Positions 27,047 through 39,600 of a stretch of 40,605 nucleotides of DNA are shown piece after piece (positions within the stretch are counted from its first letter, which is position 1; every line of letters starts with the position of its first letter). The position numbers and the translations under genes are program-made. The notes under the pieces are model-generated. The model searched no databases. It was given only the letters and a program-made list of their open reading frames with translations, and had not been told where the DNA came from. Origin of the DNA: Psychrobacter sp. 4Bb (GTDB taxonomy: Bacteria > Pseudomonadota > Gammaproteobacteria > Pseudomonadales > Moraxellaceae); assembly GCF_002836735.1 (NCBI RefSeq), contig NZ_PJAS01000035.1:1-40605 (forward strand), written 5' to 3'.

Positions 27047-30000
27047 TTAATTATCTTGATTTAACTCTTGAGCAAATGCTTCGTCAAAGCTTGCAAAGTC
27101 TTTGCTATCAGTGCTTGCAGTCATATCAAACGCTGCATTCAAATCTTTATCTTGTAGCTTCTGATCTGCTTTTTCTTTGCGTGCTTTATGATAAGCAAGA
27201 CCAGTACCTGCAGGAATCAAGCGACCAACAACTACGTTTTCTTTCAGACCACGTAACTCATCCACTTTACCAGTCACAGCAGCCGCAGTTAGTACACGGG
27301 TTGTTTCCTGGAAAGAAGCCGCTGAGATAAAGCTTTCAGTTGCTAGACTTGCTTTGGTGATACCTAGTAATTGACGCTCAAACTGTACTGGGAATTTATC
27401 TTCCGCTTCTAGCTTCGCATTCAATGCTTTGATATCTGCATACTCTACCTGATCACCTTTGAAGTGACTTGAGTCGCCGCCGTCAGTGATTTCAACTTTA
27501 CGCAGCATCTGACGAATGATAACTTCGATGTGCTTGTCGTTGATTTTTACACCCTGCAAGCGATAAACGTCCTGTACTTCGTTGACGATGTAATCAGCAA
27601 GTGCAGTCTGACCCTTCAAACGCAAGATATCATGTGGGTTCTGTGGACCATCAGCGATCACTTCACCACGTGCTACCGTCTCGTTTTCAAAGACGTTGAT
27701 TTGACGCCATTTCGGGATTAGCTCTTCATGTACTTCGCCATCTTCATTAGTAATAATGAAGCGGTTCTTACCTTTAGTCTCTTTACCAAAGCTTACCACA
27801 CCAGTCATTTCTGCCATGATGGCGTGATCTTTTGGACGACGTGCTTCGAACAAGTCAGCAACACGTGGTAGACCACCGGTAATATCTTTTGTACCAGAAG
27901 ACGCTTGTGGTACACGGCCTAGAATCGAACCTGCTGCCACTTTCTCACCATCGCTTACGCGGATGATAGTTTCAGCTGGTAAGAAGTAAACCACTTCTTT
28001 GCCTTCGTCAGTGTTCAAGATAATCGCAGGACGTAAGTCTTTTGCTGAGCTTGAACGGTCACGAGTAGCTAGAATCTCAAATGAGCTCATACCAGTCGCA
28101 TCATCAACTTTTACTGTTGCAGTCATACCATCAGTGATGTCACTGAAGCGTGCTGTACCAGCAAATTCTGTGATGATTGGATGCGTATGCGGATCCCATT
28201 TAGCGATAGTTTGACCGCCTTCAACCTGCTCTTCGTCTTTCACAAGTACGCTTGAACCATATGGTACTTTATAGCGCTCACGCTCACGGCCAAGCTCATC
28301 GGTCAATGCGATTTCAGCTGAACGCGATACGATGACTAAGTGACCATCGGTATGCTGTACTGTTTTCATATTTTCAAAGTGCGCTTGACCAGCATTACGT
28401 ACAGAGATGCTGTTGTCTACAGAGGCTGAACTCGCTGCCCCGCCCACGTGGAACGTACGCATGGTTAACTGAGTACCCGGCTCACCGATAGATTGAGCTG
28501 CCATAACACCGACTGATTCGCCGATATTCACTTTATGACCACGTGCAAGGTCACGACCATAACACTGTGAACATACGCCATGTTCGATATCACACGTAAT
28601 TACTGAACGTACCCAGATATCATCGATTGCGTTGTTATCAAGGACGTTAACCCAGTACTCATCGATCAATGTACCAGCTGGAATCAATACTTTATCAGCA
28701 TCATCGTTGTAAGTAACATCACGAGCAGTCACACGACCCAGTACTAGCTCACCTAGTTTCTCAATGATTTCACCACCTTGAATATGTGGTTTCATGAGTA
28801 GACCTTCTTCAGTACCACAGTCATCGCTAGTGATAACCAAATCTTGTGCCACATCAACCAGACGACGAGTTAGGTAACCCGAGTTAGCCGTTTTCAGTGC
28901 CGTATCCGCTAGACCTTTACGTGCACCGTGAGTTGAGATGAAGTACTGTAGTACGGTCAAACCTTCACGGAAGTTAGCTTTAATCGGCGTCTCAATGATT
29001 GAGCCATCTGGTTTCGCCATCAAACCACGCATACCAGCCAACTGACGAATCTGTGCCGCACTACCACGAGCACCAGAATCTGACATGATAAAGATTGAGT
29101 TGAATGACTTCTGCTCGTCTTCTTCACCTTGTGCATTGATAACTTTATCTGTTGCCAAGTTGTCCATCATCGCCTTAGCGACTTTGTCATTGGTACGTGA
29201 CCAGATATCGACTACTTTGTTATAGCGCTCACCAGCAGTTACGAAACCTTGCTCGAACTGATCTTCGATTTCGCGAACTTCGCCTTCTGCCACTTCGATG
29301 ATTTGCTTTTTAAGTGGTGGAATGACCATGTCGTCGATACCGATAGACACGCCAGATAGTGTTGCTTGAGCAAAACCAAGATACATCAATTGGTCAGCAA
29401 ACATAACACTTTCTTTTACGCCAACTTTACGGTAGCAAGAGTTGATCAAACGAGAGATGTTTTTCTTCGTCATCTCCTGGTTACACTCATCAAACGTCAT
29501 ACCTTTAGGCATGATGTTCCAGATAAGTAGACGACCAGCAACCGTATCTTTGATACTGATTTCTTTAGTCTCGTTACCTTCTTCGTCAATTTGCGTCTCA
29601 GTAACACGCACTTTGATCTTGGCGTTTACATGTAGGTCGTTTGAACCAATTGCACGCAATGCTTCATTAACGGTAGCAAAAATCATGCTCTCGCCTTTGG
29701 CATTGATCGACGAGCGACTGATGTAATATAGACCTAGTACAACATCCTGAGATGGTACGATGATCGGATCACCGTTTGCAGGTGACAAGATGTTGTTGGT
29801 AGACATCATCAAAGCACGTGATTCAAGCTGTGCTTCTAGCGTCAATGGCACGTGAACGGCCATTTGGTCACCATCGAAATCGGCGTTGAATGCAGTACAA
29901 ACAAGCGGATGCAATTGGATGGCTTTACCTTCGATCAATACTGGCTCAAATGCCTGTAGACCCAAACGGTGAAGTGTTGGCGCACGGTTAAGAAGTACTG

Positions 30001-31264
30001 GATGCTCACGGATAACCATGGCCAGCATATCCCATACTTGTGGCTCTTCACGCTCTACCATCTTTTTAGCAGCTTTAATCGTAGTCGCTAAGCCATGAGA
30101 TAATAGTTTGTTATAAGTAAATGGCTTGAACAATTCTAGTGCCATTTTCTTAGGTAGACCACACTGATGTAGACGTAGTGTTGGACCTACAACGATAACC
30201 GAACGACCAGAGTAATCGACACGCTTACCAAGTAAGTTCTGACGGAAACGACCTTGCTTACCTTTGATCATATCAGCCAAAGATTTCAATGGACGCTTGT
30301 TACTACCAGTGATGGCACGACCGCGACGACCGTTATCAAGCAACGCATCTACTGACTCTTGCAACATACGCTTTTCGTTACGTACGATGATGTCAGGTGC
30401 GCTTAGCTCAAGCAGACGCTTAAGACGGTTGTTACGGTTGATCACACGGCGATATAGATCGTTTAGATCTGACGTCGCAAAACGGCCGCCTTCTAGCGGT
30501 ACTAGAGGACGCAAATCTGGTGGTAGTACTGGCAAGATGTTCATTACCATCCACTCAGGCTTGTTATTAGAATCACGGAATGCTTCTAATAATTTGAGAC
30601 GCTTAGACATTTTCTTAAGCTTAGTCTCAGAACCTGTTTGTGGAATCGCTTCACGTAGCTCATCGATTTCAAGATCGATATCGATGTCTTTTAATAGGTC
30701 TTGAACGGCTTCAGCACCCATTTTGGCTGTGAATTCATCACCGAACTCTTCAAGCGCTTTGTAATAATCTTCATCATCAAGCAACTGGTACTTTTCTAAA
30801 CTAGTTAGACCAGGCTCAGTAACGATATAGCTTTCAAAATATAGAACGCGCTCGATATCACGTAGCGTCATGTCTAATAATAGACCAATGCGGCTTGGTA
30901 ATGATTTTAGGAACCAAATATGCGCAACTGGACTGGCTAGGTCGATATGACCCATGCGATCACGACGAACTTTAGCAGTGGTAACTTCCACACCACATTT
31001 TTCACAGATAACGCCTTGGAACTTACGGCGCTTATATTTACCACATAAACATTCGAAGTCTTTTACTGGACCAAAGATTTTGGCACAAAAAAGACCATCA
31101 CGCTCAGGCTTGAACGTGCGATAGTTGATGGTTTCAGGCTTTTTCACTTCGCCGTGCGACCATGACTTGATGACGTCAGGTGAGGCTAAAGTAATTTGAA
31201 TGCTATCAAACTCTTGGTTACCGTTGCCGGTAGGGCTTTGCATGATATCGAGTAAATCTTTCAA
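27047..31264 (-). CDS. rpoC: DNA-directed RNA polymerase subunit beta'
   Basis: A 1405-residue core RNA polymerase subunit. It starts with TTG at 31264: the first residues MKDLLDI match the family (E. coli uses GTG here) and GGAG lies seven bases upstream. The N-terminal zinc site CLCGKYKR...CEKCG is present. The catalytic Mg-binding NADFDGD places Asp462, Asp464 and Asp466. The second zinc cluster is in [19 protein letters not shown], with its first Cys upstream (DDCGTEEG). The trigger-loop region ([18 protein letters not shown]) is intact. It follows rpoB after 151 bp. Confidence 0.98.
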   Translation of the reverse strand: MKDLLDIMQSPTGNGNQEFDSIQITLASPDVIKSWSHGEVKKPETINYRTFKPERDGLFCAKIFGPVKDFECLCGKYKRRKFQGVICEKCGVEVTTAKVRRDRMGHIDLASPVAHIWFLKSLPSRIGLLLDMTLRDIERVLYFESYIVTEPGLTSLEKYQLLDDEDYYKALEEFGDEFTAKMGAEAVQDLLKDIDIDLEIDELREAIPQTGSETKLKKMSKRLKLLEAFRDSNNKPEWMVMNILPVLPPDLRPLVPLEGGRFATSDLNDLYRRVINRNNRLKRLLELSAPDIIVRNEKRMLQESVDALLDNGRRGRAITGSNKRPLKSLADMIKGKQGRFRQNLLGKRVDYSGRSVIVVGPTLRLHQCGLPKKMALELFKPFTYNKLLSHGLATTIKAAKKMVEREEPQVWDMLAMVIREHPVLLNRAPTLHRLGLQAFEPVLIEGKAIQLHPLVCTAFNADFDGDQMAVHVPLTLEAQLESRALMMSTNNILSPANGDPIIVPSQDVVLGLYYISRSSINAKGESMIFATVNEALRAIGSNDLHVNAKIKVRVTETQIDEEGNETKEISIKDTVAGRLLIWNIMPKGMTFDECNQEMTKKNISRLINSCYRKVGVKESVMFADQLMYLGFAQATLSGVSIGIDDMVIPPLKKQIIEVAEGEVREIEDQFEQGFVTAGERYNKVVDIWSRTNDKVAKAMMDNLATDKVINAQGEEDEQKSFNSIFIMSDSGARGSAAQIRQLAGMRGLMAKPDGSIIETPIKANFREGLTVLQYFISTHGARKGLADTALKTANSGYLTRRLVDVAQDLVITSDDCGTEEGLLMKPHIQGGEIIEKLGELVLGRVTARDVTYNDDADKVLIPAGTLIDEYWVNVLDNNAIDDIWVRSVITCDIEHGVCSQCYGRDLARGHKVNIGESVGVMAAQSIGEPGTQLTMRTFHVGGAASSASVDNSISVRNAGQAHFENMKTVQHTDGHLVIVSRSAEIALTDELGRERERYKVPYGSSVLVKDEEQVEGGQTIAKWDPHTHPIITEFAGTARFSDITDGMTATVKVDDATGMSSFEILATRDRSSSAKDLRPAIILNTDEGKEVVYFLPAETIIRVSDGEKVAAGSILGRVPQASSGTKDITGGLPRVADLFEARRPKDHAIMAEMTGVVSFGKETKGKNRFIITNEDGEVHEELIPKWRQINVFENETVARGEVIADGPQNPHDILRLKGQTALADYIVNEVQDVYRLQGVKINDKHIEVIIRQMLRKVEITDGGDSSHFKGDQVEYADIKALNAKLEAEDKFPVQFERQLLGITKASLATESFISAASFQETTRVLTAAAVTGKVDELRGLKENVVVGRLIPAGTGLAYHKARKEKADQKLQDKDLNAAFDMTASTDSKDFASFDEAFAQELNQDN

Positions 31265-31415
31265 GTTGCTTCTCCGTTATCTTTATAATCATCTGACAGC
31301 GTACCATTGACGCAGATAAGATGAATGAAGGCAATGAATAGGGTTGAGACAAATCACTAAAAGCAGCAGCAATAAAGCAGACTGCCTTTAGTGGACAACT
31401 AAGTTAAACAACGGG

Positions 31416-34400
31416 CTAGTTGCTTTGTTTTAACTCAATATTAATACCCAGTGATTTGATTTCTTTGGTCAGTACGTTAAACGACTCAGGCATGCCTGGA
31501 TCCATATACTGCTCACCATCAACGATGTTTTTGTACATACGAGTACGGCCTTCAACGTCATCCGACTTCACCGTTAGCATTTCTTGCAACGTGTAAGTCG
31601 CGCCGTATGCTTCTAGTGCCCACACTTCCATCTCACCGAAGCGCTGACCACCAAACTGAGCTTTACCGCCGAGTGGCTGCTGCGTGACTAGAGAGTAAGA
31701 ACCCGTTGAACGCGCATGCATTTTGTCATCAACCAAATGGTTAAGCTTGAGCATGTACATATAGCCGACGGTTACTTTACGGTCAAACTTCTGACCTGTA
31801 CGACCATCATATAACGTCTGCTGACCATCGCGATCCATACCAGCAAGCTCAAGCAAATCTTTGACTTGGCTTTCTCTTGCGCCGTCAAATACTGCTGTGC
31901 CCATTGGTACACCGCCACGTAAGTTGTCTGCTAGCGCCATGATGTCATCATCACTTAAGCTATCAAGATCAACTTGCTCACCGCCTACTTGGTTATAGAT
32001 TTTGTCCAAGAAGTCACGTAGCTCTTTGATCGCTGCTTGAGATTTGAGCATACCATCAATCTTCTCGCCCAATCCTTTCGCTGCCATACCCAAATGCGTC
32101 TCTAGAACCTGACCAATGTTCATACGAGATGGTACACCAAGTGGGTTCAATACGATGTCAACGGTATTACCATTTTCATCATAAGGCATGTCTTCAACTG
32201 GCATGATGCGCGATACCACACCTTTGTTACCATGACGACCAGCCATCTTATCACCAGGCTGAATACGACGCTTAACCGCTAGATATACTTTAACGATTTT
32301 TTGTACACCATGTTGCAAGTCATCACCAGCAGTCAATTTGCGTTTTTTCTCAGCAAACTTCACATCGATGTCTTTTTGCTTATCAACCAAGTAATCAGCG
32401 ATTTGCGTTAGACGCTCAGAGATTTCTTCTTCAACTGGTTGGATATCAAGCAAGGTCTCAAGGCTCATATCTTTCATATCAGCCAATGCCATAACCGTAC
32501 CGGCCTTTAGACCAGCACCGCCGCTGACTTTTTGGCCATCTAATAGATTACCAATACGGCCACGTGCTGCTTCTTCAAAGATACGTAGCTCTTCTTTCAA
32601 ATCTTTGCGATAGCTGTCAAGCTGCGATTTTTCAATCGCTCTTGCGCGTGCATCTTTTTCAACGCCATCACGGGTGAAGACTTGTACATCAATAACCGTA
32701 CCTTTACTTGAAGTTGGTACGCGTAGTGAAGTGTCTTTCACATCAGCCGCTTTTTCGCCAAAGATAGCCCGTAGTAGTTTCTCTTCTGGCGTTAGCTGAG
32801 TTTCACCTTTTGGCGTCACTTTACCAACGAGAATATCACCAGCATCAACTTCAGCACCGATATAGACGATACCTGCTTCATCAAGACTTGATAGTGCTGC
32901 TTCACCAACGTTTGGAATATCAGCCGTGATCTCTTCTGTACCTAGCTTGGTATCACGAGCCACACAAGTCAATTCTTGGATATGAATCGTAGTGAAACGA
33001 TCTTCTTTTACGACTTTTTCAGATAGTAAGATTGAATCTTCAAAGTTGTAACCATTCCACGGCATAAATGCGATGCGGATGTTCTGTCCCAGTGCTAGCT
33101 CACCAAGATCCGTTGATGGACCATCGGCCAAGATATCACCCAAAGCAATCTCGTCACCTTGGTTAACAATGATACGTTGGTTGATACAAGTGTTTTGGTT
33201 AGAACGCGTGTATTTGATCAAGTTATAGATATCAATACCCGCTTCACCAGCAACCATCTCGTCTTCGTTGACACGAACCACGATACGTGATGCATCAACA
33301 TCTTCAATCACACCGCCGCGCTTAGCGATGACACAAACACCTGAGTCACGAGCAACGTGTCGCTCCATACCAGTACCTACCAATGGCTTATCAGCACGTA
33401 GGGTAGGAACCGCCTGACGCTGCATGTTCGAGCCCATCAAGGCACGGTTAGCATCATCATGCTCTAGGAACGGAATCAGACCTGCTGCAACCGATACTAC
33501 CTGACTTGGTGATACATCCATATGCGTCACTTTTTCTGGCGGCATACGAACAAATTCACCATAGCTACGGACACTGACCATCTCGTCAGATAACGCGCCA
33601 TCCTCAGTCATCGGAGAGTCAGCCTGTGCAATAACAGTACCGACTTCTTCGATTGCTGATAGATATTCAATATCATCAGTCACTTTACCATCAACCACAC
33701 GGCGATATGGCGTTTCTAAGAAACCAAAGCTGTTGGTTTTAGCAAATGTCGCTAGTGAGTTGATCAGACCAATGTTTGGACCTTCAGGAGTCTCAATAGG
33801 ACATACACGGCCATAATGCGTATCATGTACGTCACGTACTTCAAAGCCTGCTCGTTCACGAGTTAGACCACCAGGTCCTAACGCTGATACACGGCGCTTA
33901 TGGGTAACTTCAGACAACGGGTTGTTCTGATCCATAAACTGTGACAACTGGCTTGAACCAAAGAACTCTTTAACCGCAGCCGCTACTGGCTTAGAGTTAA
34001 TCAAATCTTGTGGTGACAAGTTGTCTGACTCTGCTGAGCTTAAACGCTCTTTTACGGCACGCTCAACACGTACTAGACCAACACGGAATTGGTTTTCTGC
34101 CATCTCGCCCACTGAACGAATACGGCGGTTACCTAGATGGTCAATATCATCGACATCGCCGCGACCGTTACGAATTTCGATAAGTTCTTTTAGAACATTA
34201 ACGATATCATCGTTGGTCAATACACTGCGTTCGCGCTGTACGTCTGGATCATCGGTGTTTTCAAATGGCAGACCAAGACGACGGTTGAACTTCATACGGC
34301 CGACGTTAGATAAGTCATAACGATCTGCGTTGAAGAACATGCTCTCAAACAGTTTCTCAGCCGTTTCAACCGTTGGTGGCTCACCTGGACGCATGACTTT

Positions 34401-35534
34401 ATAGATTTCGATCAACGCTTCTTCACGGCTTGAGGTGCTATCAGCACGTAGCGTATCGGCAATATAACTACCTTGGTCGATATCGTTAGTGAACAGAATG
34501 CTGAACTCTTTGATGGCACCACTGGCTTCAAATGAGTTCAATTTCACCAATAACTCGTGGTCGATTGGCGTGTTCGCTTTAGCGATGATTTCATCATTAA
34601 CAACGATGTCTTCAGCTAAAATACGCTCATATAGGTATTCATCAGGCACAGCAATTTTTGTCATGCCTGCTTCTTCAAGCTGACGGATACGGCGTGCGTT
34701 GATACGTTTGCCCTGCTCTACAATAACGTCACCTTCAGGTGATACGATATCAAACTGAGCCATCTCGCCACGTAGACGATCAGCAACTAAGTCAATTTCA
34801 AACTGCTCTTCGCCTTTATAAACAGCAACTTTATCAAAGAATAAATCTAGGATTTCAGAAGTCGTTAGACCAAGTGCACGTAGAATGATTGATGCAAGTA
34901 GTTTACGGCGACGGTCAATACGAGCAAAGACTAAGTCCTTTGCATCGAATTCAAAGTCTAACCATGAACCACGGTAAGGGATGATACGCGCGTTATAAAG
35001 CACTTTACCACTTGAATGCGACTTACCTTTATCATGATCAAAGAACACACCAGGTGAACGATGTAGCTGAGATACGATAACACGCTCAGTACCATTGATA
35101 ATAAAAGTACCGTTAGCCGTCATCAAAGGCATCTCACCCATGTAAACGCTTTGCTCACGGATATCTTTGATAGCAGCTTTGCTATCTTTGTCTTTGCTGT
35201 CTTTGTCTTTGATGATCAAACGGATTTTGACACGCATAGGCGCAGCAAACGTTGAACCACGTAAGATACACTCACGCTCATCAAATTCAGGCGTGCCTAA
35301 ATAGTACTCAACAAATTGTAGCTCTGCGTTACCAGAGTGACTCTCAATTGGGAAAATAGAGGAATACGCAGCTTGCAAACCAGTATTCTCACGAGCTTTC
35401 GGCTTTTTGTGCTCTTGCAAAAATTGCTCGTAAGAATCTACTTGAATAGACAGTAAATAGGGAATGTCCATTACAGTGGGCAATTCAGCAAAACTTTTGC
35501 GAATACGCTTTTTTTCAGTATAAGAATATGCCAT
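31416..35534 (-). CDS. rpoB: DNA-directed RNA polymerase subunit beta
   Basis: A 1372-residue core subunit of the RNA polymerase catalytic cleft. AAGGA precedes ATG 35534. The rifampicin pocket reads [21 protein letters not shown]; Asp535 corresponds to E. coli Asp516, and the residues best known for resistance changes (equivalents of Asp516, His526 and Ser531) are wild type. The C-terminal [13 protein letters not shown] and the [24 protein letters not shown] clamp segment are intact. It is separated from rplL by an unusually long 764-bp spacer with a strong terminator. Confidence 0.98.
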   Translation of the reverse strand: MAYSYTEKKRIRKSFAELPTVMDIPYLLSIQVDSYEQFLQEHKKPKARENTGLQAAYSSIFPIESHSGNAELQFVEYYLGTPEFDERECILRGSTFAAPMRVKIRLIIKDKDSKDKDSKAAIKDIREQSVYMGEMPLMTANGTFIINGTERVIVSQLHRSPGVFFDHDKGKSHSSGKVLYNARIIPYRGSWLDFEFDAKDLVFARIDRRRKLLASIILRALGLTTSEILDLFFDKVAVYKGEEQFEIDLVADRLRGEMAQFDIVSPEGDVIVEQGKRINARRIRQLEEAGMTKIAVPDEYLYERILAEDIVVNDEIIAKANTPIDHELLVKLNSFEASGAIKEFSILFTNDIDQGSYIADTLRADSTSSREEALIEIYKVMRPGEPPTVETAEKLFESMFFNADRYDLSNVGRMKFNRRLGLPFENTDDPDVQRERSVLTNDDIVNVLKELIEIRNGRGDVDDIDHLGNRRIRSVGEMAENQFRVGLVRVERAVKERLSSAESDNLSPQDLINSKPVAAAVKEFFGSSQLSQFMDQNNPLSEVTHKRRVSALGPGGLTRERAGFEVRDVHDTHYGRVCPIETPEGPNIGLINSLATFAKTNSFGFLETPYRRVVDGKVTDDIEYLSAIEEVGTVIAQADSPMTEDGALSDEMVSVRSYGEFVRMPPEKVTHMDVSPSQVVSVAAGLIPFLEHDDANRALMGSNMQRQAVPTLRADKPLVGTGMERHVARDSGVCVIAKRGGVIEDVDASRIVVRVNEDEMVAGEAGIDIYNLIKYTRSNQNTCINQRIIVNQGDEIALGDILADGPSTDLGELALGQNIRIAFMPWNGYNFEDSILLSEKVVKEDRFTTIHIQELTCVARDTKLGTEEITADIPNVGEAALSSLDEAGIVYIGAEVDAGDILVGKVTPKGETQLTPEEKLLRAIFGEKAADVKDTSLRVPTSSKGTVIDVQVFTRDGVEKDARARAIEKSQLDSYRKDLKEELRIFEEAARGRIGNLLDGQKVSGGAGLKAGTVMALADMKDMSLETLLDIQPVEEEISERLTQIADYLVDKQKDIDVKFAEKKRKLTAGDDLQHGVQKIVKVYLAVKRRIQPGDKMAGRHGNKGVVSRIMPVEDMPYDENGNTVDIVLNPLGVPSRMNIGQVLETHLGMAAKGLGEKIDGMLKSQAAIKELRDFLDKIYNQVGGEQVDLDSLSDDDIMALADNLRGGVPMGTAVFDGARESQVKDLLELAGMDRDGQQTLYDGRTGQKFDRKVTVGYMYMLKLNHLVDDKMHARSTGSYSLVTQQPLGGKAQFGGQRFGEMEVWALEAYGATYTLQEMLTVKSDDVEGRTRMYKNIVDGEQYMDPGMPESFNVLTKEIKSLGINIELKQSN

Positions 35535-36071
35535 CGAGAGTCCTTACAGTAAACGTGGAAACAAATTAAAAGCGTGGCCAGTATGCATAAATACGATGCA
35601 AACGTGGCGACGTAAACGATAATATAAAACGGGTCTTCGTGTTCAGTTCATGTCTTTTCTGTCAATTACTACTTTACTCTTCAGTGCTTACCTAGCACAC
35701 TTCACTTAATCTCGTCGTTGCTTGCTAGATTCATGGTAAGTGAATCAGTCTATATGACTGTTGCAACCAAAAAATTCAATATTATATAATCTATAACATA
35801 TTGCCTATCAGGCTTAATTTACAAATACATTGCTGGGAAATAATGTCTATTAAGATTGCATCCATACCACTTGCCATCTAGACTACTTATTACCGAACTA
35901 TGTTCCCTACACATACAAACTGTCTATGAGACTGAATATCGACAGTCATGCCACACCAAGTAGGCAACTTATGATCAACAGCTTTTTTAAGAATACCGCT
36001 TTTTTCAGGATTAATAATCGGGGTAACTATAACTTTTAGAATCAGTATAAACTATAGTGTTGATAGGAAAG

Positions 36072-36157
36072 CATGCAGACACAAAAAAATGCCAAACATC
36101 TACAGACGTTTAGCTCATATTAACTGATTTCAAAAACTGGCATGTGTGCTTGCATGT
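36072..36157 (-). repeat. Imperfect long inverted repeat in rpoB leader
   Basis: The arm starting GCATGCAGACACA (36072) and the arm ending GTGTGCTTGCATG (36157) are near-complements, continued by TGCCA / TGGCA nearer the centre. The left arm has an extra A-run. In the rpoB leader RNA this would form a long hairpin with about 43 bases between the arms. Confidence 0.5.
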
Positions 36158-36243
36158 ATATCGTCTGTCCTTTTGATGGGTATCCACCGTGATGTTGCAT
36201 ACGTATGTTGGCAGACACAAAAGGTCAAGCTACGAATTATAGT

Positions 36244-36283
36244 AAAAAAAAGCTGGCAATGCAAGGCATTACCAGCTTTTTTT
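36244..36283 (-). terminator. Terminator/attenuator after rplL
   Basis: A stem of about 12 bp (AGCTGGTAATGC / GCATTGCCAGCT on the minus strand, one wobble) with a short loop is followed by a T-run. In E. coli an attenuator in this place passes only part of the transcription into rpoB. Confidence 0.85.
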
Positions 36284-36298
36284 CGTACAGTGTTAAAC

Positions 36299-36670
36299 TT
36301 ATTTTAGCTCAACAGTTGCACCAGCTTCTTCAAGTTTCTTTTTCAACTCTTCAGCTTCGGCTTTAGATGCGCCTTCTTTGATTGGAGCTGGAGCGCTTTC
36401 AACCAAATCTTTCGCTTCTTTTAGGCCAAGACCAGTAGCTTCACGTACGGCTTTAATTACGCCAACTTTCTTCTCGCCAAAGCTGGCAAGAACTACGTCA
36501 AACTCGTCTTTTTCTTCAGCAGCAGCAGCAGCAGGACCAGCAGCAGCAGGTGCAGCAGCAACAGCAGCTGTTACGCCGAATTTTTCTTCCATGTCGCTGA
36601 TTAACTCAACGATATCCATTACTGACATTTCAGCGATTGCATTTAACACGTCATCTTTAGATAGTGCCAT
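36299..36670 (-). CDS. rplL: 50S ribosomal protein L7/L12
   Basis: A 123-residue acidic stalk protein that recruits translation GTPases. The N-terminal dimerisation domain ([27 protein letters not shown]) is joined by an Ala/Pro/Gly-rich hinge (residues about 38-52) to the C-terminal domain with [29 protein letters not shown] lies eight bases before ATG 36670. rplJ is 120 bp upstream. Confidence 0.98.
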   Translation of the reverse strand: MALSKDDVLNAIAEMSVMDIVELISDMEEKFGVTAAVAAAPAAAGPAAAAAEEKDEFDVVLASFGEKKVGVIKAVREATGLGLKEAKDLVESAPAPIKEGASKAEAEELKKKLEEAGATVELK

Positions 36671-36790
36671 GAGAACTCTCCGTTATCTGATAAAAATTAA
36701 TTGATTCTAATATCGCTTTGATTGCTTGCCTAATGTGACAATAAAGTGCAACCAAAATTAGCGATGTTAAAGTTACGTTAAAACAAGCAA

Positions 36791-37318
36791 TTAAGCAGCT
36801 TCTTTTGCGTCTTTGATTGCCGCTACAGTGCGAACGAACTTGCCAGGAACAGCGTTCATAGTCTGGACAAGCTTGGTCACTGGTGCATTCATAGTAGCCA
36901 TCAAGATAGAGATTGCTTCGTCGCGAGTTGGTAGCTTCGATACGCGCTCTAGCTCTTCTGGACCATAAACTTCACCACCGACTGATACTAATTTGGTCTC
37001 TAAAGCTTTGTTATCTTTGCTGAAGTCGAAAACGACTCGAGCAGCAGATCCCAAATCTTCCATAGAGAAAGCCAAAAGTAGTGGACCAGTCATACGGTCT
37101 GACATGCTCTCAAACTTAGTGCCTTCAAAAGCGCGTTTTGCTAGTGTATTTTTTACCACTTTTAAAACGACACCTTTATCACGAGCTTGTTCGCGCAGCT
37201 TAGTAAGCTGTGCAACACCAATACCGTGATATTCGGCAGCTACTGCTGAGTAAGCATTAGCAGCAACTTCAGACACTTCAGCCACAACTTGTTGTTTTTG
37301 TTCTAGCGTTAATGCCAT
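36791..37318 (-). CDS. rplJ: 50S ribosomal protein L10
   Basis: A 175-residue base of the ribosomal stalk; its C-terminal helix carries L7/L12 dimers. Family features are the opening MALTLEQKQQVVAEV, the YHGIGVAQLTKLREQARDKG segment and KVVKNTLAKRAFEGT. AAAGGAG lies just before ATG 37318. In other bacteria L10-L12 binds its own mRNA leader to regulate rplJL, and a long leader is present here. Confidence 0.97.
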   Translation of the reverse strand: MALTLEQKQQVVAEVSEVAANAYSAVAAEYHGIGVAQLTKLREQARDKGVVLKVVKNTLAKRAFEGTKFESMSDRMTGPLLLAFSMEDLGSAARVVFDFSKDNKALETKLVSVGGEVYGPEELERVSKLPTRDEAISILMATMNAPVTKLVQTMNAVPGKFVRTVAAIKDAKEAA

Positions 37319-37775
37319 AAGTTGACTCCTTTAATCTTATCAATCGACTTATAATAAAAGTGCCAAAAACAAGGTTTTTATGCGCTCAAACTGTAAGCTA
37401 AGACTGACTTGATACGACACATTACCAGCGGATTCAATTAATAAAAAAAGCATCTACTGGTAACGACTGATTACGGCACCGTTATCAGAATGACGTTGAG
37501 TAATAGTTTGAAGATTATAAATAATCTTATCGCCCTATCCGCTCGTGTCTTAAACTGTGTGGGCCACCGTCTGCGTAGGACAACTAAGATTTTCATCTGT
37601 CGTCGATTAACAAAAGTGACTTATTGTCATAAACAACTATCCGAAGATCGCTAACTATGACTCTAAACTACTCTCTACCTACGGTCTTAGACAGCGTAGC
37701 AAATACTACGCTGACCTAATTCTTTAAAAACTGTTTGTGTTTATCATTCAAAATATTTGAAGATAAAAACTTTAA
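37319..37775 (-). promoter_or_regulatory. rplA-rplJ spacer, probable L10 leader
   Basis: About 457 non-coding bp upstream of rplJ. A perfect hairpin CAGCGTAG-N6-CTACGCTG lies at 37692-37713 without a T-run. A long-range pair (ATTACCAG at 37421 and CTGGTAAC at 37457) closes a loop of about 28 bases with an A/T-run, about 110-ish bases before rplJ. This is the place where the L10 autoregulatory leader sits in other bacteria; assignment to that leader is inference. No confident promoter is seen. Confidence 0.4.
37692..37713 (-). other. Perfect hairpin downstream of rplA
   Basis: An 8-bp perfect stem (CAGCGTAG / CTACGCTG) with a 6-base loop lies 63 bases after the rplA stop codon. It is not followed by T residues, so an RNA-processing site or 3'-end stabiliser is more likely than a terminator. 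Confidence 0.55.
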
Positions 37776-38477
37776 TTATTTAGCAGTACGATAAGGAACA
37801 GCGTCGATCGTTAGACCTGGACCCATCGTGCTAGACAAGGTAATTTTCTTAATGAAAGTACCTTTAGAAGTAGCAGGCTTAGCACGCTTTAGATCAGAAA
37901 GAATCGCTTGCGCGTTTTGCTCGATTTGATCAGCAGTGAAACCAACTTGGCCGATAGTTGCATGGATGATACCAGCTTTATCAACACGGTACTGAGCCTG
38001 ACCAGCTTTCGCATTAGTCACAGCTTCAGCAACGTTTGGCGTTACCGTACCAACTTTAGGGTTAGGCATTAGACCACGTGGGCCTAGGATAGTACCTAAC
38101 TGACCAACAACACGCATTGCATCTGGAGCTGCGATAACAACATCAAAGTCCATGTTACCGGCTTTGATTTGCTCTGCTAGGTCTTCAAAACCAACGATGT
38201 CTGCACCAGCTTCTTTAGCGGCTTCAGCAGCAGCGCCTTGAGCGAATACAGCAACGCGTTTGGTTTTACCAGTACCAGCAGGTAGGTTAGTTGCACCACG
38301 AACTACTTGATCAGATTTACGTGGGTCAACGCCCAAGTTTACCGCGATATCGATAGACTCTTTGAATTTTAGCGCTGGCAAATCGTTTAGGATTTGAACC
38401 GCTTCTTCAATAGTGTACTGTTTTTCGTTATCAATACGGCTTTGAATTTCTTTTTGACGTTTGGTTAGCTTAGACAT
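37776..38477 (-). CDS. rplA: 50S ribosomal protein L1
   Basis: A 233-residue protein of the L1 stalk, which helps release deacylated tRNA. The sequence shows [25 protein letters not shown] near the N-terminus and [16 protein letters not shown] in the centre, both diagnostic. In other bacteria L1 represses translation of rplKA. GGAGG precedes ATG 38477, which overlaps the rplK stop by one base (TAATG). Confidence 0.98.
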   Translation of the reverse strand: MSKLTKRQKEIQSRIDNEKQYTIEEAVQILNDLPALKFKESIDIAVNLGVDPRKSDQVVRGATNLPAGTGKTKRVAVFAQGAAAEAAKEAGADIVGFEDLAEQIKAGNMDFDVVIAAPDAMRVVGQLGTILGPRGLMPNPKVGTVTPNVAEAVTNAKAGQAQYRVDKAGIIHATIGQVGFTADQIEQNAQAILSDLKRAKPATSKGTFIKKITLSSTMGPGLTIDAVPYRTAK

Positions 38478-38908
38478 TATACACCCTCCACGGTAATACC
38501 CATTGAACGTGCAGTACCAGCGATGGTACGGACAGCAGCGTCAAGATCAGCTGCAGTTAAATCTGCATTCTTAGTCTTAACGATGTCTTCTAGTTGTGCA
38601 CGGTCAACTTTACCAACTTTAGCAGTGTTAGGTGTACCTGAACCTTTAGCAATACCAGCAGCCTTACGTAGTAAGTATGCAGCTGGTGGTGACTTCATGA
38701 TGAAGGTAAAAGATTTGTCGCTGTATACTGTGATCTCAGTTGGGATCGGTAGACCTGGCTCTTGGCCTGAGGTCGCAGCGTTAAATTCTTTACAGAACGC
38801 CATGATGTTCACGCCTTTTTGACCCAAAGCTGGACCAATAGGTGGTGAAGGATTTGCTTTGCCTGCAGGCACTTGCAGTTTGATGTAACCATCAATCTTC
38901 TTAGCCAT
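38477..38908 (-). CDS. rplK: 50S ribosomal protein L11
   Basis: A 143-residue protein at the GTPase-associated centre. The N-terminal [32 protein letters not shown] is diagnostic, and the C-terminal rRNA-binding domain ends in [20 protein letters not shown] lies before ATG 38908. It is 90 bp after nusG. Confidence 0.98.
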   Translation of the reverse strand: MAKKIDGYIKLQVPAGKANPSPPIGPALGQKGVNIMAFCKEFNAATSGQEPGLPIPTEITVYSDKSFTFIMKSPPAAYLLRKAAGIAKGSGTPNTAKVGKVDRAQLEDIVKTKNADLTAADLDAAVRTIAGTARSMGITVEGV

Positions 38909-38998
38909 GATACTCTCCTAAATGGGTAATAGCGCCAAATCAATGTGGTATATACCTAATTGACTAACAGCTCCCCGGTTGATGAATTTTTTGCTAAT

Positions 38999-39529
38999 TT
39001 AGTCTAGTTTTTCAACTTTACTAAATTCAAGCTCAACCTGCGTAGGTCGATTAAATACGTTTACCGTTAGATGTAGTTTAGACTTCTCATAATCCACTTT
39101 TTCTACCAACCCTTTAAAGTCAGTAAATGGACCATCGATAACCAACAACTCTTCGCCTGGCTCAAATAGAGTCTTAGGACGTGGGTCAGTCTCAGTCTGG
39201 TTCAAACGGTTTAAAATGCGATCAGCTTCTACTTGCGTAATCGGTGCAGGCATCTCAGGCGTACCACCGATGAAGCCCATAATACGAGGACAGTCTTTTA
39301 CGATGTGCCAAGTATTGTCGTTCATTTCCATTTGGATCAATACATATCCAGGAAAGAACTTACGCTCGCTCTTACGTTTTTTGCCGTCTTTCATTTCGAC
39401 GACTTCTTCAGTAGGAACCAATACATCACCGAATGACTCAGCAAAGTCACTACGATTAATACGATCAGTTAATGAACGTTGTACTTGTTTTTCATATCCT
39501 GAAAACGCTTGGACAATATACCAACGCAT
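38999..39529 (-). CDS. nusG: Transcription termination/antitermination factor NusG
   Basis: A 176-residue factor that binds the RNA polymerase clamp and links it to Rho or the ribosome. The N-terminal NGN domain ([50 protein letters not shown]) is followed by a KOW domain ([23 protein letters not shown]). AGGAG lies seven bases before ATG 39529. Downstream of secE by 71 bp. Confidence 0.98.
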   Translation of the reverse strand: MRWYIVQAFSGYEKQVQRSLTDRINRSDFAESFGDVLVPTEEVVEMKDGKKRKSERKFFPGYVLIQMEMNDNTWHIVKDCPRIMGFIGGTPEMPAPITQVEADRILNRLNQTETDPRPKTLFEPGEELLVIDGPFTDFKGLVEKVDYEKSKLHLTVNVFNRPTQVELEFSKVEKLD

Positions 39530-39600
39530 ATCACGCTCCTGATCATTATAAATAAGTTGTTATGAGTAAATGTCTCGCTAATAGTCACTAATACGCGCTA

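Larger units (their letters stand above)
35535..36298. other. Long rplL-rpoB spacer
   Basis: A 764-bp non-coding leader before rpoB. It holds the rplL terminator, a long imperfect inverted repeat with arms 36072-36095 and 36139-36157, a 12-base direct repeat (GCAGACACAAAA at 36076 and 36211), and a 10-bp palindrome CATACGTATG at 36198. An exact TATAAT occurs near 35786-35791 on the minus strand, but no good -35 accompanies it. rpoBC probably has its own promoter here, with read-through from rplJL; I cannot place it. Confidence 0.5.

Noticed and set aside
30264..30704. 146-residue plus-strand frame inside rpoC
   Set aside because: Antisense shadow; the Arg/Ser-rich composition reflects the reverse complement of rpoC.
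35780..35815. Exact TATAAT in the rpoB leader as an rpoBC promoter
   Set aside because: The region is very AT-rich and no acceptable -35 lies 16-18 bases upstream, so it was not called as a promoter.
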